Source: Clostridium sp. JN-1
Lineage (GTDB): Bacteria; Bacillota; Clostridia; Clostridiales; Clostridiaceae
Direction: 5' to 3'
Assembly (NCBI RefSeq): GCF_003718715.1
Contig: NZ_CP033465.1
Location: 682,001-746,000, forward strand
DNA: 64,000 nt
Shown here: positions 37,935-46,877 of the stretch, in pieces
Layout of the letters: each line of letters begins with the position of its first letter
Position numbering within the stretch: position 1 is the stretch's first letter
The notes under the pieces: model-generated
Database searches by the model: none
Seen by the model: only the letters and a program-made list of their open reading frames with translations
What the model was told of the DNA's origin: nothing
Program-made: the position numbers and the translations under genes

Positions 37935-39083
37935 ATGAAGAAAAAAATTTTAGTTATTATGATTACAATTGTAATTCTATTTGCAATTGGAGGAGGCATT
38001 TTTGTAAAGAATGCTATGGAAGAAGGTGACCCTAAGAATTGGGGAATAAATCCTTCAAAAATTTCAGATATAGTAACAAACAGGGTTTTGCAAAAATGCA
38101 ACTCAGATCTTGAGATAATATATGGATTTCAAGATAAAGATATGTCTAAAAAGGATTTGTCACAGGTCTCTTTAGATGTTATTTCAAATATAAGTTTTGA
38201 TAAGTACACAAAGTGGCCTGAGAAAAGCAAACTTCCACAAGGATATGATCCAAATAAGTGGTTTGATATGGGTAAAGATCCAGGACTTAATTTGAGTAAA
38301 ATTCATGAAAAGGGCATTACAGGAAAAGGAATTAGTGTTGCAGTTATAGATAAGCCAATAAGATCTACTCATGATGAATTTAAAGGTAAGATGAATTACT
38401 ATAAAGTAGGTGATCATCAAACAAGCCCTCATTTTCATGGATTAGCGTGTGCTTCTATTTTAGCAGGAAAAACTTGTGGAGTAGCAAATGATGCAAAATT
38501 ATATTATTTTGCAACTCCAGATTCAAAAGATAGGCAGAAGTATTATATGGAAGCCATAGATAAAATTATTGATGTTAATAAGTCACTTCCTAAGAATGAA
38601 AAAATAAAAATTGTATCTATATCAGACGGTATAAGAAAGAATGATAAAAACTATAGTAAATGGCAGCAAACTATAAAGAGAGCAAATTCCAGCGGCCTTA
38701 CAGTAGTATATTCTAATTTACTTGGAAAAAAAAAGTTCGTATGGGGAGGATGTGATCCTTCAAAGGATAGAAATAATCCATTAAATTATAAACTTAGTAA
38801 ATACTTAAATGAAAAAAAGATAGATAAATCCAACATAATTGTTCCAGGAGATTTTAGAACTACTGCTGGTAATAGTTCTGATAATGCCTATGTTTACCGG
38901 GGTGAAGGAGGATTTAGCTGGGCTATTCCATACGTTACAGGACTTGCAGCTCTAGCATGGCAGGTAAATCCAAATTTAACCTTTGATCAAATATTAGATA
39001 AGCTTATAGAAACAAAGACCACTACATCAGAAGGTAGATATATAATTAATCCAGAGAAATTTATAAATTCTATATCTAAATAA
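37935..39083 (+). CDS. Membrane-anchored subtilisin-like serine protease
   Basis: A 382-residue S8 peptidase. An N-terminal hydrophobic helix (about 4-26) is a signal anchor. The triad is D in VAVIDKP, H in SPHFHGLACASILAG and S in GGFSWAIPYVTGLAAL, where the usual GTSxAxP reads GFSWAIP. No propeptide domain is obvious. AGAAGGAG precedes the ATG. Position after a BlaI/M56 pair suggests a linked proteolytic response, but a palindrome separates them. Confidence 0.85.
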   Translation: MKKKILVIMITIVILFAIGGGIFVKNAMEEGDPKNWGINPSKISDIVTNRVLQKCNSDLEIIYGFQDKDMSKKDLSQVSLDVISNISFDKYTKWPEKSKLPQGYDPNKWFDMGKDPGLNLSKIHEKGITGKGISVAVIDKPIRSTHDEFKGKMNYYKVGDHQTSPHFHGLACASILAGKTCGVANDAKLYYFATPDSKDRQKYYMEAIDKIIDVNKSLPKNEKIKIVSISDGIRKNDKNYSKWQQTIKRANSSGLTVVYSNLLGKKKFVWGGCDPSKDRNNPLNYKLSKYLNEKKIDKSNIIVPGDFRTTAGNSSDNAYVYRGEGGFSWAIPYVTGLAALAWQVNPNLTFDQILDKLIETKTTTSEGRYIINPEKFINSISK

Positions 39084-39091
39084 ATTACATT

Positions 39092-39130
39092 AAAAGATGA
39101 TTTCTATATTTATAGGAACCATCTTTTTTA
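39092..39130 (+). terminator. Terminator of the subtilase gene
   Basis: AAAAGATG (39092-39099) pairs with CATCTTTT (39120-39127), with CTATA/TATAG inside, followed by TTTTT. Confidence 0.75.
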
Positions 39131-39189
39131 GTTATAATAGTTCTTAAGTTATTTAAAGTTGTACTTATTACATTTATATAAATTCAAAC

Positions 39190-39213
39190 GTTAACAAGTT
39201 AACAAGTTAACAA
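39190..39213 (+). repeat. Three tandem GTTAACAA octamers
   Basis: GTTAACAA occurs three times head to tail. Each unit is the complement of a BirA-type half-site (TTGTTAAC). Significance unknown. Confidence 0.7.
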
Positions 39214-39366
39214 GCGTATTTATTACATATTTTATGATATTTGCAAAAAATATGTGATTTTTCGGCATATACTGCACAATATGAATATATGTAATTATTC
39301 CAATATAGGTTATAATTATCATGTATAAGTGAAATTATGAATTCAATTTATAACAGAGGAAATAAA

Positions 39367-39573
39367 AACATAGGACAGAGGACAAAGGACAGATGACAAT
39401 GAAGGTTGATTTTTTGCTAATGCAAAAGAATCTTTAAATTTATATAAATTAGCAATGTTTCGCTTTAGCGAAACGAGCTATCAAAAGTTTAATTAAAGAT
39501 TTTTCGCAAGCTTAGCGGAGAAAAATCTTCCTTCTCTGTCCTCTGTCCTGTGACTTATGTCCTCTGTTTTTAT
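39367..39573. repeat. Multi-hairpin repeat with GGACAGA-like ends, copy A
   Basis: The left end has tandem 7-mers of the type GGACAGA, GGACAAA, GGACAGA, TGACAAT; the right end carries their complement (CTGTCCTCTGTCCTGTG). Inside are hairpins TTTTGC-TAAT-GCAAAA and TTTCGC-TTTA-GCGAAA. Bases 39401-39486 match 56481-56566 almost exactly. Copy A has about 30 extra bases near its right end, including a TTTTTCGC...GCGGAGAAAAA foldback. It sits upstream of a chemoreceptor gene. Nothing else is seen in the 522-base gap. Confidence 0.85.
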
Positions 39574-39605
39574 ATACTTTATTAATAAACCGGGGGTGTT
39601 ATATT

Positions 39606-41600
39606 GTGAAAAGCATTAAAGTAAAATTATTAGTACCTATTGAGATATTAATTTTAATAGTCATAATTGGGCTAAGTAGTGTTTCATTAAAATTATCATC
39701 TAAGGCCATTGCAAACAGTAATAGTAAGACTATGACTAAAATTGCAGAAGAAGGGGCAGATATTGTCTCAGTTAAGGTTTCAGAGCAGCTAAGTATACTT
39801 CAACAAATTGCCTTACGTGACTCAATAACAGATAGTACAAAATCTGTAGAGGATAAACTTGCAGCATTAAACGACGATGTTAAAAGAAACAATTATATTA
39901 GCATTGCAATTGTTGATTTAAATGGAAATGCTAAGTATACGGATGGAAAATCTGCAAATATTTCTGAAAGGGATTTTTATAAAAAGGCTTTGTCAGGTAA
40001 GGCAGTTGTTTCTGATCCAATTATAAATAAGGTAGGCAAAAATTTAGTTGTAGTATATGCTGTGCCAATAAAAGAAAACGATAAAATAGTTGGAGTGATG
40101 GCTGCTGCAAAGGATGGAAATAACATCAGCTCTATATCAAGTGATATAAAGTTTGGCAGTACTGGAAGATCGTTTATGATATCAAATACTGGAGTAACAA
40201 TAGCCAACACAAACAAAGATTTAGTAATTAAAATGGATAATATTATTGAAGATTCAAAAAATGATCCTAAATTAAACGAACTTGCGAACATAGAAAAGAA
40301 AATGATCAACCGCGAAAATGGTTCAGGTACATATTCTTATAATGGAAAAGATGAATTTATAACATTTGCACCAGTTCCAAATACAACTTGGTCCCTTGGT
40401 GTTATTGTAGACAAAAGTGAAGTAAATTCAAAGCTTAATGTTTTGAAAAAGATTATAATAGTGTCTGCTATTTTATTCTTAATTTTAACTTTTGTCATTG
40501 TACATTTTATTTCAAATAATTTTGCTAAAAGAATAAAAACTGCAACTAATTATGTTGTTACAATGGCATCTGGCGATTTTACAAGCACGATACCAAAAGT
40601 TAATTTGAATATGAATGATGAAATAGGAACAATGATGCAAGCAGTAGATACTATGCAGGAATCTATAAAAGCTATGCTGCAATCTGTAACAGGTAATTCA
40701 ACTAAAATTGATAAAGATTCACAAAAGTTGTTTTCTATTTCTGATGAGATGAGTTCATCTTCAGAAGCTGTATCACTTGCAATTCAAGAAGTTACTAAGG
40801 GTGCAGCATCTCAAGCTCAAGATTTGGTATCTATAACTGAAACTTTAAATAGCTTTGGTAATAACTTAGGGAAAATTACTGAAAAAATTAAAGATGTTGA
40901 TACAAATTCTAAAGGAATTATGACACTGTCAGGAGAAAGTAGTAAACAAATTCATGAACTTTCCCAATCTATAAGTGATACAACAACTACTTTTAAAAAC
41001 TTTGAAGCAAAAATTATAGATTCCGGTAAAAATATAAGCAAAATAAATGAAATAACTAGTTTGATTAATTCAATAGCAGAACAAACAAATTTACTAGCAC
41101 TTAATGCAGCTATTGAAGCTGCAAGAGCAGGAGAGGCAGGAAAAGGTTTTTCTGTGGTTGCGGATGAAATTAGAAAGCTTGCTGAACAATCTAGGGATTC
41201 TTCTGATAGTATATCAAAATTAATTGATGATATTTATAATCAAAATAAAGTGATGGTGAATACGACTGCTGAAGTTAGCAGTGATTTAGGTAAACAAACT
41301 TTGATTATTGATAATACATTAAATTCATATAATAGCATTATTAAAGCTGTAAAAGAGATTATTCCTAAAATTGACGACATAAATAATGCTGCATCAGAAA
41401 TAAATGAAAGAAAAGATGGAATTTTAACTAAAGTAGAATCTACGGCATCTATTGCAGAGGAAACTTCAGCTGCTACAGAAGAAATATCTGCTTCTTCCCA
41501 AGAAATGAATAGTTCTTCTGCAGAAGTTTTAAATGCTTCAAATAACCTTAGTTCAAGTACAAAGGAAATGATGCTTCAAGTACAAAAATTTAAATTATAG
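39606..41600 (+). CDS. Methyl-accepting chemotaxis protein with dCache sensor
   Basis: A 664-residue chemoreceptor. TM1 lies near 8-30, a double-Cache sensor spans about 35-280 ([47 protein letters not shown]), TM2 is [19 protein letters not shown], then HAMP. The signalling tip [36 protein letters not shown] is canonical. GTG start with GGGGGTG upstream. dCache domains often bind amino acids or organic acids; the ligand is unknown. Confidence 0.94.
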   Translation: MKSIKVKLLVPIEILILIVIIGLSSVSLKLSSKAIANSNSKTMTKIAEEGADIVSVKVSEQLSILQQIALRDSITDSTKSVEDKLAALNDDVKRNNYISIAIVDLNGNAKYTDGKSANISERDFYKKALSGKAVVSDPIINKVGKNLVVVYAVPIKENDKIVGVMAAAKDGNNISSISSDIKFGSTGRSFMISNTGVTIANTNKDLVIKMDNIIEDSKNDPKLNELANIEKKMINRENGSGTYSYNGKDEFITFAPVPNTTWSLGVIVDKSEVNSKLNVLKKIIIVSAILFLILTFVIVHFISNNFAKRIKTATNYVVTMASGDFTSTIPKVNLNMNDEIGTMMQAVDTMQESIKAMLQSVTGNSTKIDKDSQKLFSISDEMSSSSEAVSLAIQEVTKGAASQAQDLVSITETLNSFGNNLGKITEKIKDVDTNSKGIMTLSGESSKQIHELSQSISDTTTTFKNFEAKIIDSGKNISKINEITSLINSIAEQTNLLALNAAIEAARAGEAGKGFSVVADEIRKLAEQSRDSSDSISKLIDDIYNQNKVMVNTTAEVSSDLGKQTLIIDNTLNSYNSIIKAVKEIIPKIDDINNAASEINERKDGILTKVESTASIAEETSAATEEISASSQEMNSSSAEVLNASNNLSSSTKEMMLQVQKFKL

Positions 41601-41610
41601 TTTAGTTAAG

Positions 41611-41643
41611 ATATGGCAAAGAATTTTAAAGTCTTTGCCATAT
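41611..41643 (+). terminator. Terminator of the chemoreceptor gene
   Basis: ATATGGCAAAGA (41611-41622) pairs with TCTTTGCCATAT (41632-41643). Confidence 0.8.
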
Positions 41644-41657
41644 TTAAATCATCATGA

Positions 41658-41706
41658 TTGATTTTTGTGTTCATACTGTGTATAATATATATACACAGTA
41701 TGAACA
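41658..41706 (+). promoter_or_regulatory. Promoter overlapped by a 17-bp-arm operator palindrome
   Basis: TTGATT (41658-41663), 17 bases, TATAAT (41681-41686) is a strong sigma-A promoter. The segment 41668-41684 is perfectly complementary to 41690-41706 around a 5-base centre, covering the spacer and -10 element. This geometry is that of a repressor operator for the exporter operon that starts at 41792. The regulator is not identified here. Confidence 0.75.
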
Positions 41707-41791
41707 TAAAATTCACGAGTATTTACAAAATGTATATAAATAGTTAGTATTTATATAGAATCGAATTATTTTAAATTAGGAGGGGAGTTAA

Positions 41792-42469
41792 ATGTCAGAA
41801 GAAAATAAAGATGGTAAAGATGGAATTTTAAAAAATATTATTGGTGTTATAATTTCACCTAAGGAAACTATGGAGAGGGTCAGTGAAAACCCTAAAGTAT
41901 GGAGATACTTAATCCCTATAACACTTATTCAATTAATTATTACTGCAGTTGAACTGCCAAAACTTACAAGTTATACTATTTTAAAAGCCCAGGAAATGAC
42001 AAATGTTTCTCAATCTGCTCTTCCAGCTTTAAAAACAGGAGTTATAATTTCTGGAATAGTTACAGCATTAATTTTGCCAGCACTAATAGCATTAGTGTCA
42101 AGTGCATTTATCAAAGTTGTATCTTCTATTACAAGCGAAAAGGGAAGTTTTAAGAGCTTATACTGTATGAATATTTTAGCTTATGTTCCAATGTTAATAG
42201 GAGCAATTTTAACTGCAGTAATAATGATGTTTACAGAACCACAAAATATAAAAAATATTTCAACAAGCCTCACATTGTTCTTGAGTTCATCGGTAGATAT
42301 GAAAAGTACTATTTATAAGTTGTTCTCAGCTATAGATTTTTTCTATATATGGAGTATTGTATTATCGGTAATAGGGACTTCTGTTGTATTTAAAATGAAA
42401 ACTAAGAAGGCTGCAATTATAGTTTTTGGAATTTATATTGTTTCAATTATTATTAGAGTTTTAGCTTAA
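41792..42469 (+). CDS. Yip1-domain membrane protein
   Basis: A 225-residue protein. A short cytoplasmic start with IGVIISPKETMERV, the Yip1/DUF1282 signature, is followed by about five membrane segments. It lies upstream of a MacA-MacB-type exporter and behind a common operator-promoter, so it is likely an accessory of that system (inference). AGGAGGGG precedes the ATG. Confidence 0.8.
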   Translation: MSEENKDGKDGILKNIIGVIISPKETMERVSENPKVWRYLIPITLIQLIITAVELPKLTSYTILKAQEMTNVSQSALPALKTGVIISGIVTALILPALIALVSSAFIKVVSSITSEKGSFKSLYCMNILAYVPMLIGAILTAVIMMFTEPQNIKNISTSLTLFLSSSVDMKSTIYKLFSAIDFFYIWSIVLSVIGTSVVFKMKTKKAAIIVFGIYIVSIIIRVLA

Positions 42470-42657
42470 AAGGTATCTTATTAAGAATATTTATAATGTA
42501 ATAAGCTGACATTGTTTTTTATATAATGTCAGTTTCGCATTTATTTATACAATTTGTCTAAAAAAAAGTGAATAATTTTATATTAATGTTATAATAAAAA
42601 TGTATTGTGTTTTAAAGTAATTTGTATATTATATTTAGCTTAGAAAGGTGAGGAAAA

Positions 42658-43761
42658 GTGAAAATGAAATCTAAGTTCAAATTTATAAAGGACAAGAAGA
42701 AATTAGGAATTATAGCAGCCGTTGTACTTATAATCGCAATTATAGGAATACTTTCTTATGCAAAGGCTCAAAAATCTCAAATAAAGAATGTAAGTATATC
42801 TAAAGTTATCAAGAAAAGCATAGTTCAAAGTACTGTTGTTCCTGGAACTATACAGCCTAATTATAGAAATGAAATAACTTTAAATAATACTCAAAAAGTA
42901 GCAAAGGTTTTGGTAAGTGAAGGGCAAGAAGTAAAACAAGGTGATGTTTTAGTTAAAATGGATACATCTGACTATGAAAGTGAGTTAAAAAAAGCAAAGG
43001 CAGATTTGGATAGTGCTGAAAGTGCAATATCACAAGCACAGACAGCAGGAGGACAAGCAGGTAATAGTGGATCAATTTCAACAAGTTCCATTAAATCTCA
43101 AATTGATAGCTTAAATGAAAAGATAGATAATGCCAATATAAAGGCTGGTGTGGATGGAAAAGTAGTAAAAGTTGATGCAAAAGAAGGTCAAACTCCACAA
43201 GAAGGAGATAAGATAATAGTAGATGATGCTTCGAAATATAAAGTTTCTATAGATATGAGTCAATATGATGCTATGAAGGTTTCAAAGGGACAAAAGGCTA
43301 TTGTTAAAATAAAAGGAAATGACGACATGAGGTATATTGGTTCTGTTACTGATGTAGGACAAATAGCCCAAACCCAGACTGATATTAAAAATGGTCAGCA
43401 GGAACCTAAGGTAAATGTTATAGTAACTCTTAATGATGCAAGTGGTGATGATAGTATAAAATCAGGATACGAAGCTGATGTAGAAATTATATTTGATGAG
43501 AGACAAAATGCAATTACTATAGGGGTAGATAGCATAAGAGAAGAAAAAGGAACAAAGAAAAAGTATGTTTATGCAGTAAATAATCAAAACAAGGTTGAAA
43601 AAAGATACATAAGAACGGGAATAGAAACAGATGATGCTGTAGAGGTTACAAGCGGTTTTAAACAAGGAGAAAGATATATAACAAATCCTCAAGATACACT
43701 TAAGGTTGGAGATACTGTAAAAGATGCTTCAAAGGATCAAGCAGGAGGGACTAAGAAGTGA
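42658..43761 (+). CDS. MacA/HlyD-type efflux adaptor
   Basis: A 367-residue periplasmic-adaptor-like protein anchored by one N-terminal helix ([19 protein letters not shown]). A lipoyl/barrel-sandwich domain ([19 protein letters not shown] and [20 protein letters not shown]) flanks a coiled-coil hairpin, followed by a beta-barrel. Start GTG 42658 or ATG 42664; both fit AGGTGAGGAA. It overlaps the ATPase gene by 4 bases. With the two next genes it forms a tripartite ABC exporter of the YknXYZ/MacAB kind. Confidence 0.9.
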   Translation: MKMKSKFKFIKDKKKLGIIAAVVLIIAIIGILSYAKAQKSQIKNVSISKVIKKSIVQSTVVPGTIQPNYRNEITLNNTQKVAKVLVSEGQEVKQGDVLVKMDTSDYESELKKAKADLDSAESAISQAQTAGGQAGNSGSISTSSIKSQIDSLNEKIDNANIKAGVDGKVVKVDAKEGQTPQEGDKIIVDDASKYKVSIDMSQYDAMKVSKGQKAIVKIKGNDDMRYIGSVTDVGQIAQTQTDIKNGQQEPKVNVIVTLNDASGDDSIKSGYEADVEIIFDERQNAITIGVDSIREEKGTKKKYVYAVNNQNKVEKRYIRTGIETDDAVEVTSGFKQGERYITNPQDTLKVGDTVKDASKDQAGGTKK

Positions 43762-44465
43762 TAATTAAATTGGAGAATTTAGTTAAGGTATATGATACTG
43801 GAGCTATAAAGCTCAAAGCTTTAAAGGAAATCAACCTGGAAATTGAAAAAGAAGAGTATGTAGCAATAATGGGTGCCTCTGGATCTGGAAAGTCTACTCT
43901 TATGAATGTACTTGGATGTTTGGACAAACTTACAGATGGAAAGTATTATTTGGAAGATACTGATGTATCTTCACTAGATGATAATAGCCTAGCTGAAATA
44001 AGAAATAAAAAAATAGGATTTGTATTTCAAGCTTTTAACTTACTTCCAAAGCTTACAGCCATAGATAATGTGGAACTTCCAATGATGTACGCAGGAGTTT
44101 CTAAGCAGGAAAGAGAAAAAAAGGCAAAGTGGGCATTAGATAGAGTTGGGTTATCTAATAGAATTCATCATAAACCAAATGAAATGTCCGGCGGACAAAA
44201 ACAGAGAGTTGCCATTGCAAGGGCTTTAGTTAACAACCCATCAATAATACTTGCAGATGAACCTACAGGAAATTTAGACAGCGTTTCGAGTGAAGAAATA
44301 ATGGGCATTTTTCAAGGGCTAAATGATGAAGGGGTAACTATTGTTATGGTTACACACGAACCTGATATAGCCATGCACACAAAGAGAAATGTAGTTTTTA
44401 AAGATGGAGCTATAATTTCTGACAGCTTAGTTACAAATAGAACTATAGTTGGGGGGCAGAAGTAA
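43758..44465 (+). CDS. MacB/LolD-type ABC transporter ATPase
   Basis: A 235-residue ABC ATPase. Walker [11 protein letters not shown]-loop VFQAFNL, signature MSGGQKQR, Walker [14 protein letters not shown] and switch VTHE are all present, in the spacing of the peptide/lipoprotein exporter family. GTG start, overlapping the adaptor stop (GTGA), with GGAGGG upstream. It powers the permease encoded one base downstream. Confidence 0.95.
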   Translation: MIIKLENLVKVYDTGAIKLKALKEINLEIEKEEYVAIMGASGSGKSTLMNVLGCLDKLTDGKYYLEDTDVSSLDDNSLAEIRNKKIGFVFQAFNLLPKLTAIDNVELPMMYAGVSKQEREKKAKWALDRVGLSNRIHHKPNEMSGGQKQRVAIARALVNNPSIILADEPTGNLDSVSSEEIMGIFQGLNDEGVTIVMVTHEPDIAMHTKRNVVFKDGAIISDSLVTNRTIVGGQK

Positions 44466-44466
44466 T

Positions 44467-45678
44467 ATGAATGTCGAAGAAGGATTTAAATCTGCACTGC
44501 AGAGCATAAAGTCCAATAAACTAAGATCTTTTCTAACTATGCTTGGAATAATAATAGGGATATCTTCTGTAATCACTATAGTTTCTATAGGTGCTGCTGC
44601 AAAAGAATATATTGCAGGAGAATTTCAAGGAATAGGCAGTAATGTAATTAATGTACGTTTAAATCAATATTCAGATAAATCTATAGAGAAAAAAGATTAC
44701 TTTACTATGGATGATGTTGATCTTATAAAGAATAAGATACCTGAAGTTACACAAGTTGTTCCAACGCTTTCAGGTGATGGAAACTTGAATGTTGAAAATA
44801 AATCTAGACATGTAGAAATCATAGCATCAGCAAAAGGGTATGACAAGATTTCAGGTATAAAGATGCTCAGCGGAAGATTTCTAAATGAACATGATGTAGA
44901 AATAAGATCAAGTGCAGCAATTATAGATGAAAAGACAGCTCAAAAGTTATTTCATGGAACAGATAATGCAATTGGAGAAGACATTGAATTGACATCCGAT
45001 ACTGGAGAAGTAAATCTTCATGTAGTTGGAGTATGTAAAGATCCTAATGGAGATTTAGGAGAAGCATCAGAGAATGTTCCAGGCGACGTATTCATACCTG
45101 TAACAGCTGCGGATAGGATACTTACAAATACTGATATTAGTTATATGTCGGTTATGTTATCAGATATGAGTAAAGCAGATGAGATAAGTTCTAAAATAGT
45201 AAAAATGCTTGAAAATAAACACCAAACTAAGGGAGTATATATGGCTCAAGATGGCTTCAAGGGACTTGACTCTCTAAATAAGGTCTTAAATATTATAACT
45301 GCTATACTTGGTGCTATTGCAGCTATATCTCTTTTAGTAGGTGGAATAGGTGTTATGAATATAATGCTTGTTTCTGTAACAGAGAGAACTAGAGAAATTG
45401 GTATAAGGAAGGCAATTGGAGCAAAAACGCGTGACATAAAAATACAATTTCTTATGGAATCTATAATATTATGTCTCATAGGTGGGATAATTGGTACTAT
45501 ATTTGGTATAACCACAGGCAAAATTGTTGGGGCTATATTAAAAATACATGTTCCAATATCGATTGGAATAATACTTATAGCATTTTTATTTTCATCGGCA
45601 ATTGGAATATTCTTTGGATTATATCCAGCAAGTAAGGCAGCAAAATTAGATCCTATTGAAGCTTTAAGATATGAATAA
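44467..45678 (+). CDS. MacB/FtsX-type ABC transporter permease
   Basis: A 403-residue permease. TM1 contains SFLTMLGIIIGISSVITIVS, a large extracytoplasmic MacB_PCD domain follows (about 50-260), then three C-terminal helices with the FtsX signature VTERTREIGIRKAIGA. ATG 44467 is chosen: GGGGGG lies upstream and the ATPase stop ends at 44465. Likely exports peptides or lipophilic compounds, as YknZ does in Bacillus (family knowledge). Confidence 0.94.
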   Translation: MNVEEGFKSALQSIKSNKLRSFLTMLGIIIGISSVITIVSIGAAAKEYIAGEFQGIGSNVINVRLNQYSDKSIEKKDYFTMDDVDLIKNKIPEVTQVVPTLSGDGNLNVENKSRHVEIIASAKGYDKISGIKMLSGRFLNEHDVEIRSSAAIIDEKTAQKLFHGTDNAIGEDIELTSDTGEVNLHVVGVCKDPNGDLGEASENVPGDVFIPVTAADRILTNTDISYMSVMLSDMSKADEISSKIVKMLENKHQTKGVYMAQDGFKGLDSLNKVLNIITAILGAIAAISLLVGGIGVMNIMLVSVTERTREIGIRKAIGAKTRDIKIQFLMESIILCLIGGIIGTIFGITTGKIVGAILKIHVPISIGIILIAFLFSSAIGIFFGLYPASKAAKLDPIEALRYE

Positions 45679-45680
45679 TA

Positions 45681-45710
45681 AAGTTGCACCCCTGGGGTGC
45701 AACTTTTTAT
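45681..45710 (+). terminator. Terminator of the exporter operon
   Basis: AAGTTGCACC (45681-45690) pairs with GGTGCAACTT, followed by TTTTT. The hairpin is part of a 60-bp repeat. Confidence 0.85.
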
Positions 45711-45744
45711 ATATTTGGAAAAATCTACACCCCTGGGGTATAAG
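45684..45744. repeat. 60-bp double-hairpin direct repeat, left copy
   Basis: GCACCCCTGGGGTGCAA, a spacer ending TATATATTTGGAAAAAT, then a second CACCCCTGGGGT palindrome. The same arrangement recurs at 46763-46822, so the two copies bracket DUF1284 and bioY. The left copy supplies the last codons and stop of the DUF1284 gene. Confidence 0.8.
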
Positions 45745-46129
45745 TTATTAGACCTTTTTTACAATATTCATAATGAAACCATTGGCATGTGCTGCATATA
45801 TTTTTAAAACTTTCATAAGTTATTTTTTTGTAGATAATATCTAGAAGATCTCTATAATAATACACTTTATTTTTTACTATTTGAAATAAATCTAATACTT
45901 CTTTGTCCAAATAGTTCACTTTATATTGATTACAACAAGATTTTCCACCTATGTTATAAGGGCAGCAAGAACAGATGATATCTGTTTTTGCTATAATCTT
46001 TACCTGTATGGAAGTGTCTTTTTTTAATGAATAAACAATCTTATCCATATTCTTAGTGAAATCTTTGCTATAACCATAACCCCTATACCCCTGAATACAT
46101 AATAAATGGTGAGCTCTTAATGTTAGCAT
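45725..46129 (-). CDS. DUF1284 protein
   Basis: A 134-residue cysteine-rich protein with the DUF1284 start LTLRAHHLLCIQGYRGYGYS and later CSCCPYNIGGKSC and CSTCQWF, suggesting a metal or Fe-S site. Function unknown. ATG 46129 is inside the bioY stop region (7-base overlap), so it is translationally coupled to bioY. The longer frame to 46300 is antisense or out of frame with bioY and is not used. Co-expression with a biotin transporter is the only functional hint. Confidence 0.82.
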   Translation of the reverse strand: MLTLRAHHLLCIQGYRGYGYSKDFTKNMDKIVYSLKKDTSIQVKIIAKTDIICSCCPYNIGGKSCCNQYKVNYLDKEVLDLFQIVKNKVYYYRDLLDIIYKKITYESFKNICSTCQWFHYEYCKKGLITYTPGV

Positions 46130-46668
46130 TGCGTAAGGCTTGTTTTTATAAGAGAGACCCGAACTCTGCTGCCTAATATATAGGCAAGTATAACTTTTAT
46201 AGTATCTAGGGGAATAAAGGGAAGAATACCTACCATTATAGATTTTCCTATTGTCATTTTTGTTACAAATGCAAGTTGAAGTGATCCAATTGTATAACAT
46301 AATATCAGTGCAGTTATTAACCCCATAATTGATTTAACAAAAGACAATTCTTTTTCTGAAATTTTTCCTATGATGAAGGCTATAATAGGATAACTTATGA
46401 GATATCCTCCAGATGGTCCTAATACTATATTTAAACCGCCAGTAAAATTTGCAAATACAGGTGCACCAATTGCTCCTAAAAGTACATATACAAGTTGAGA
46501 TAATGCACCAAGTTTACTGCCTAAAATTATTGCAGATATGAAAACTGCGAATATTTGAAAGGTTATAGGCACGGGAGTAAAAGGCAGCGGTATAGAAATT
46601 TGAGCTAGAATAGCTGTTAAAGCTGTAAATATAGCTGCTGTGGTCATTTCTTTAAGTTTTAAATTCAT
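46123..46668 (-). CDS. bioY: Biotin transporter substrate-binding component BioY
   Basis: A 181-residue six-helix membrane protein with family blocks ISIPLPFTPVPITFQ, LGSKLGALSQLVYVLLGAIGAPVF and GGLNIVLGPSGGYLISYP. It binds and imports biotin, alone or with a shared ECF module, which is not in this window. GGAGGAAAAAAT precedes the ATG, and a BirA operator lies upstream, so biotin should repress it. Confidence 0.95.
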   Translation of the reverse strand: MNLKLKEMTTAAIFTALTAILAQISIPLPFTPVPITFQIFAVFISAIILGSKLGALSQLVYVLLGAIGAPVFANFTGGLNIVLGPSGGYLISYPIIAFIIGKISEKELSFVKSIMGLITALILCYTIGSLQLAFVTKMTIGKSIMVGILPFIPLDTIKVILAYILGSRVRVSLIKTSLTQC

Positions 46669-46687
46669 ATTTTTTCCTCCTTATTAA

Positions 46688-46753
46688 TTGTTAACACAAG
46701 TACACATTTTATGTTGACAATAAAAGTATAATAGCTGTTTAATAAATTGTCAA
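46688..46753 (-). promoter_or_regulatory. bioY promoter and BirA operator
   Basis: On the minus strand, TTGACA (46753-46748), 17 bases, TATACT (46730-46725) is an ideal promoter. Immediately downstream, TTGTTAACA (46688-46696) and TGTTGACAA (46712-46720) with a 15-base spacer match the BirA operator pattern of a 9-mer inverted repeat with a 14-16 base gap. Confidence 0.85.
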
Positions 46754-46762
46754 CATAAAACA

Positions 46763-46822
46763 TGCACCCCAGGGGTGCAATATATTATATATTTGGAAAA
46801 ATTTGCACCTACAGGGTGCAAT
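46763..46822. repeat. 60-bp double-hairpin direct repeat, right copy
   Basis: GCACCCCAGGGGTGCAA, the spacer with TATATATTTGGAAAAAT, then TTGCACCTACAGGGTGCAA. Parallel to 45684-45744. Confidence 0.8.
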
Positions 46823-46877
46823 GTTGTAAGATAGTAATGAGAGTTTATATTAAGAATATTAAATGAGGTGACCAAAA

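Noticed and set aside
39367-39573. CRISPR array from the spaced GGACAGA repeats
   Set aside because: Units are about 7 bases, lack regular spacers, and no cas genes are present in the window.
45725-46300. 191-aa form of the DUF1284 protein
   Set aside because: The first 57 residues overlap bioY in another frame and show no family similarity; the DUF1284 domain begins at ATG 46129.
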